Below, piece after piece: positions 59,601 through 64,000 of a stretch of DNA of 64,000 nt. Made by a program: the position numbers and the translations under genes. The notes under the pieces are model-generated. The model was given only the letters and a program-made list of their open reading frames with translations, searched no databases and had not been told where the DNA came from. Origin of the DNA: Camillea tinctor (Eukaryota > Ascomycota > Sordariomycetes > Xylariales > Xylariaceae); the NCBI GenBank assembly GCA_022578605.1, contig MU394116.1:124001-188000 (forward strand), in the 5' to 3' direction. Within the stretch, counting starts at the first letter, position 1. Each line of letters opens with the position of its first letter.

Positions 59601-60474
59601 GCACCTCAAGGACCACTCCTTCATGAAGAACTTATAGCCTTTCCAATCGGGTAGATGGCGGTGGGCATCTGCAATGGCAAGCATACCATTCAAAGCTACA
59701 ATCGGCTTAGGTATACCAGTGCTGCCAGAAGTATGCAGTACGCAGAAGGGTTCCCATTCGGCTTGTTCGAAAGTCTTGTTGTATGGAACTGGTTCCACCT
59801 CATGCTTGGGAAGCCATGCTTCGAAGGGGCTAACCTCCATTACCCGCATTGCCCGTTCCTGTAGCAATGGTTCAATTACATCTCGGTATTCCTTTGAGTA
59901 CCAAACGTTACGACAATCAGTCTTGTCGAAAAGACTTAGCTGTCCTTCTCGTGAGTTGCGTGGAGAGATGAAGAGTGCCTAGGACCTGTGTTAGTGAGGG
60001 GTTTATTCATGTATGAAGCAACATTCTCTCATACCTTATATCCTGCCTTAACTGCGGCAGCTACCATGATATAGTAACGACCATCATTAGGACCGATATA
60101 AGCAATAGTAGGGAACGTGTTGGCTGGCGCAGGTCCACATGTCTCAAGAATTTTACGAGCAATGTAGTTGATAGAGTTGGCGTATTCTCTATCGTTGACG
60201 TGAATTAGTATTTGGGTTTTAATGAGCTTGGGAGAGGGAGGGATATGTTAAGAGACGACTGTCTCCCATAAACTAGTTAGACAAGTCGAGTTCAGACTAC
60301 GTACTTGAAGGTGACCGGTACCCAACCATCGCTAGGGTTGGAAGATCGTGGATAGCTAAAGACTTCCTTCTGGGGCTCGTTCTTAGCTCTCTCGTCGATG
60401 ACACTGACCAGAAGGCGCTTTTCACAGCCCTCATTCGTCCTCGCGTATCCGTTGATTCCGTTAGTTACTGCCAT
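56647..60474 (-). CDS. Adenylate-forming reductase (NRPS-like A-T-R)
   Basis: Activates a carboxylic acid as an adenylate, loads it on a carrier domain and releases it reductively with NADPH as an aldehyde or alcohol. Nine exons on the minus strand (60474-60305, 60188-60035, 59978-59582, 59526-59382, 59236-59145, 59090-59015, 58958-58400, 58341-57587, 57493-56647) keep frame through all eight introns and give 956 residues. The adenylation domain has VLHTSGSTGIPKP (about 193), PLFHAAGMYFY and SATEFCPYPL. The carrier domain is TDFFTAGIDSMQVI (Ser about 493). The reductase domain opens TVLLTGSTGMLGSYILAFL (about 593) with the GxxGxxG loop and has FISSIGT plus YGRSK (about 750) as catalytic Ser/Tyr/Lys. 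There is no condensation domain, so it is not a peptide synthetase. An alpha-aminoadipate reductase is unlikely because the N-terminal region is shorter. No tailoring genes are adjacent; the substrate is unknown. Confidence 0.92.
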
Positions 60475-63400
60475 GCTGTTGTGATGATTTCAAAATTATG
60501 TGTTTTCGAGGTGCTTGGATCGTTCAAATCGTTTCAGGTTGACGTTTAATGTGTAATGTAGTGTGTTAACCAAGTATGTGTTCGAAGCATTTAGATAAAC
60601 TACAAGCGGCTTCATGATGTTCTTATATATTTTGGTGGTGACCATGACTGCCCCTCTCCCCCCGTATTCTGTCCCCACGGCGATCACGAGAGGAGCGGTG
60701 GTGAAGTGCGCACGCACCAGCACAAAGTGCCCTATCCATAGCTGTTCGACACCGAATCTCTTTGTTGTCGTCAGAAAAACCAGGGGCACTAGGCCGGCAT
60801 GACTACAGGTTTACGAGGAATCGATATCATCGAAGCACGCGAGCGGACGCCGAGCCCCGATGTCAAGCTCGCGAGCGGAATAGTTTGGTCACATATTCAC
60901 TAGACACATTGGGCGATCAACAGTACGTCCTCCGCAGTGCCAACGTCTATATTATTGCCGGGGCGAGCGGGATAAGGATGGTATTAATGCCGGTAGTTGC
61001 GCATAGGTGCGGCTCGTTTGTCCAACTAAGCTTTGTGGCGACGGTTTGAGGGGGGGATTGTTCGCCTGGTCTTAAGTCCTGACTTATCCCGGTCGTCGGA
61101 GATGAGCCAGACTGTCTGGGAACCGGCTTTGGTATCACTCCCACACTATTGCACGACGGCGTATCCGTTCAACACTACTCCATGGGTTCCAATGCCATTT
61201 AAGGAGGTATTAACCACCTCCTCATCACCACCATCTCGGCTCGCGAGCAAACGCGAATGCATCATAGTATCTTTAGACCACCAACGGTGCGCTTCTTAGG
61301 CTGTTATAGCGGTCTAAGTTTGGCGAATGCAAAAGAAAAACTTGACATGTCATCCCGTTTCATCTTTTTTTTCTTTTTCTTTTTTTCTTCCATTCTTTTT
61401 TGGTTTAATTCCTATCGCCATGCTTTGTGTTGTGTGGATAATGCGGAATAAGTTGGGTGATCAACACAATATAGAACATGGTAGAGTTTCTGTGAACCTT
61501 TCTATAGAATGTCCTTGGCTTGCCTATTTGGTCATTGCTTAACCCCGGATATTGTTAGAGTATACATGTTTTGTTTTTTTTCTACCCCTTTCTGCCAGCA
61601 AACGATAATGCTACCCTTTACTAGGTATAGCCAACTGACCCCACTGGTCATCACTGCCGAATCTAGAGAGTCATGGGCTTGCAAAGCTTAAACTCGACAA
61701 GCCTTCTGGGCATCTTTGTACATGCATGAATAAATATAGTGAAAACTTATAAGATGGAATACACTTGTTTTATTATCAATGTAAGTTCTGGAATTGTTGA
61801 GTACAGTGGGCGATTACTTGTATTCCGATGACTCGTATTAGAGTCCCCTGCCTATGACACGTCTTTTCTGTGGCGCCGGGGGAGCATCATTTCCTAAGCG
61901 TTGCGTTCGTGATATAACCTGAATGTATATCAATAGCTAATTATATAAACAAATTTGCGGAGTTGTTGCCAACCACTTCATCGATCTGGTTCGATATTAT
62001 GTAGGCGCGGGATAAGTACACTACCTATTACCGACAGTCTTCTATGTGGAGAAAAAAGCTCTTCAGGTTTTTCGTCAATATATGGAGCCGTTCCTGTCTA
62101 GTGTAAAAGAACTGTACATTTCAGATCGATCTTTCTCTAGGGTACGAAGATTAGGGCACTGTCGCCACAAAAAACCTCACCAAGTTCAGTACATGATGTT
62201 TTATACTCTGACTCAGCGTGTTTCTGTATACTTCTCACGCTTCATGGAAGACCCCGTCACATATTTTAAGAACTTTTTTGTTCCTTTCTCTTACTTGCAA
62301 TTGCGGATATTCAATTTATTACCGTGATTATATCCTTAACATATTATGGGCCAATGTAGTATGGAAATTGAGCGGATTATCAATTGAGTTATTATACCTA
62401 TATACAGATATCTGAACTCTGGAAGGTTGCGTGATCTGTGCCATTCTCATGAAACATGTGTGCTTTAGCTGGTATGCTGCTGCATGCGTCTACCCTTGAG
62501 AAAATACGATAGGAATTAAAGAAGCCGAGTGTAGTTGTACACAAATATTGGGACTTTCATAATAGTCACGTATCATGACTCGCCACCAGTTCGTACAACT
62601 CAATGGAGACTAGTCAATATATAACTACTATTTAGTGTCTTAACAAGTGTCAAATCATTTATCAAACTTGCATTGCTTATCTCCAAGTCAGTGACGTTGT
62701 AGTCTGGTTAGACTGGATAAAGGGTTGATTAATGAAGTTACTACATCTACTAATAAAAACCAATCAACTTTTCATCATTTACCTACATAGTAGACAAAGA
62801 GGTGGGGGGCACGTCTTGAAGTTATAACCAAGAAAGTGGTTAGACTAAGCTACAACTCTCCCAGAATATGTATTGGAATATCCATGGCAACTAGGACAGA
62901 TACTGTAGATTTTTTTGGACCATTTTATTATGCTGAGTCGAACGGGAAAGTCAGTCCAACATTAATATAATTACTAGCAGAAACTGCATAAGTAGAAAGA
63001 CTCATCACGAAATAAAAGACCTTAGCCGCATATAAATAGTTAATGTCTAAACCTATTCTATCAACCAATCTAAAATAGACCCCTGAAATATATTCCATAA
63101 TACTCCGTGAATGATCTAGTTATCTCCGAGCTATATATTTCTGTTGTTACTTAGCCCTGTGCGGCCGAGAGCAAAAACAACCATACACAGAATGAGATCG
63201 GGATAGTAACTCATGAGCCACCCGGCATAGGGAATAACATATAGAAAGGCTCGGAAATCTATTCCATAGCATTGCATATGTCGATGCCTAAAGGGCCATT
63301 CAAAAGCCTGACGTGGACAAAAGTACTTACTCACTTATGAACGGCCTCTCGAAGGTGAAATCCACGTCCGCGTTCCAGAACCATCTCGAAGGAGGACTTT

Positions 63401-64000
63401 TTACTTTTTCTTTTTTCCCAAAAGCAACATTCCCTTGAGTTGTCGATGCCCGAGAACCGGCCTTGGCACAGTAACATTATAGTCTCTCGCCTCTTCGCGT
63501 TGATAAAACACGAAGACGCGGGCACGACTTTACGTGTCGCCGAGCATGCAGTATGGACATGAAGGTAGTAACGTGGCTATTTGCAATATGACTCCCGGTC
63601 CCCTTTTACATTGCGAATAAGTTCTAGTCTCCGGATGGATAATGTATTTTTATTTCATCTGTTAATTTTGTGTATCCTGCAAGCTCTGATCCTCATGACG
63701 GAGAACCTGATACAGGACAAGCATGGTAACCCTGTGAAGGGCCACGCTGTCTGATGGAAAACTCACATGCACTAATATAGTTGTGCATAAAACCCTATAC
63801 GGGGCCTGTATATCACGGGGCTGTCCATTATAACTCAACGCTGTGAGTGGTATGGAGTCTCCATAACTCTCCAAACGGAATACTCGGAGGTCCTCCACAA
63901 AGATGGAGGTCAGCTTCCTAATGGATCTACGTAATGAATGGGAGACAACGGTCAATATATCGTGTAATGGTGATTAGAATCATGATATTAGTGCTTATAA
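60475..64000. other. Right-end intergenic region, 3.5 kb
   Basis: Upstream flank of the reductase gene and beyond, to the window edge. A GC-richer promoter-like part at about 60640-61060 is followed by AT-rich DNA. A small hairpin GGAGGT (61203-61208) / ACCTCC (61216-61221) is present. T-rich tracts occur at 61365-61400. Minus-strand open frames at 63131-63955 look weakly protein-like but cannot be assembled into a gene (see findings). No confident feature. Confidence 0.5.

Overview
This window is chromosomal DNA of a filamentous ascomycete (Pezizomycotina). The genes have short GT-AG introns, mostly 45-150 bp, with CTAAC/CTGAC branch points. The families are typical of such fungi: an ascomycete laccase, a Zn2Cys6 regulator, a siderophore-type NRPS, an adenylate-forming reductase and a CE1 esterase. 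Intergenic DNA is AT-rich, scattered with TACCTAGGTA-like palindromes and microsatellites. I cannot fix the genus. I saw no rRNA, tRNA, transposon or CRISPR.

Layout. 1-370 (+): 3' end of a laccase. 1696-3729 (+): ACS-family MFS transporter. 3946-4895 (-): small Rossmann oxidoreductase. 8183-10895 (+): Zn2Cys6 transcription factor. 12658-15198 (+): second ACS-family transporter. 15965-16945 (+): AhpD-like protein. 17281-19153 (-): mitochondrial succinyl-CoA:3-ketoacid CoA transferase. 20279-22605 (-): UDP-glucose 6-dehydrogenase with a 29-serine tail. 24612-26156 (+): GT4 glycosyltransferase, divergent from the dehydrogenase. 27861-28812 (+): secreted/membrane protein of unknown role. 29967-33728 (+): 1235-residue coiled-coil and disordered protein. 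35029-36094 (+): acetylxylan esterase. 36770-42322 (-): NRPS of SidD/NPS6 type. 44632-47793 (-): TTC27/Emw1-like TPR protein. 48627-54006 (-): GYF-domain protein whose first intron holds an assembly gap. 56647-60474 (-): A-T-R adenylate-forming reductase. 60475-64000: no convincing gene.

How the genes may work together. The NRPS has the A-T-C-(degenerate A)-T-C plan of extracellular siderophore synthetases. Its private 2.3 kb promoter carries two copies of CGGATCAGATAA, each containing the SreA/SRE iron-repressor consensus ATCWGATAA. This is the best supported regulatory link in the window. The dehydrogenase (which makes UDP-glucuronate) and the divergent SQD2-like GT4 enzyme look like a two-gene module for a glucuronosylated product, possibly glucuronosyl-diacylglycerol. 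The left 15 kb (two transporters, a regulator, a reductase) could be a small catabolic neighbourhood, but nothing in the sequence proves co-regulation. The rest are housekeeping or stand-alone genes.

Exon borders were read by eye from splice signals, checked by keeping the reading frame through every junction, and compared with family motifs. Where two splice choices exist, this is stated.
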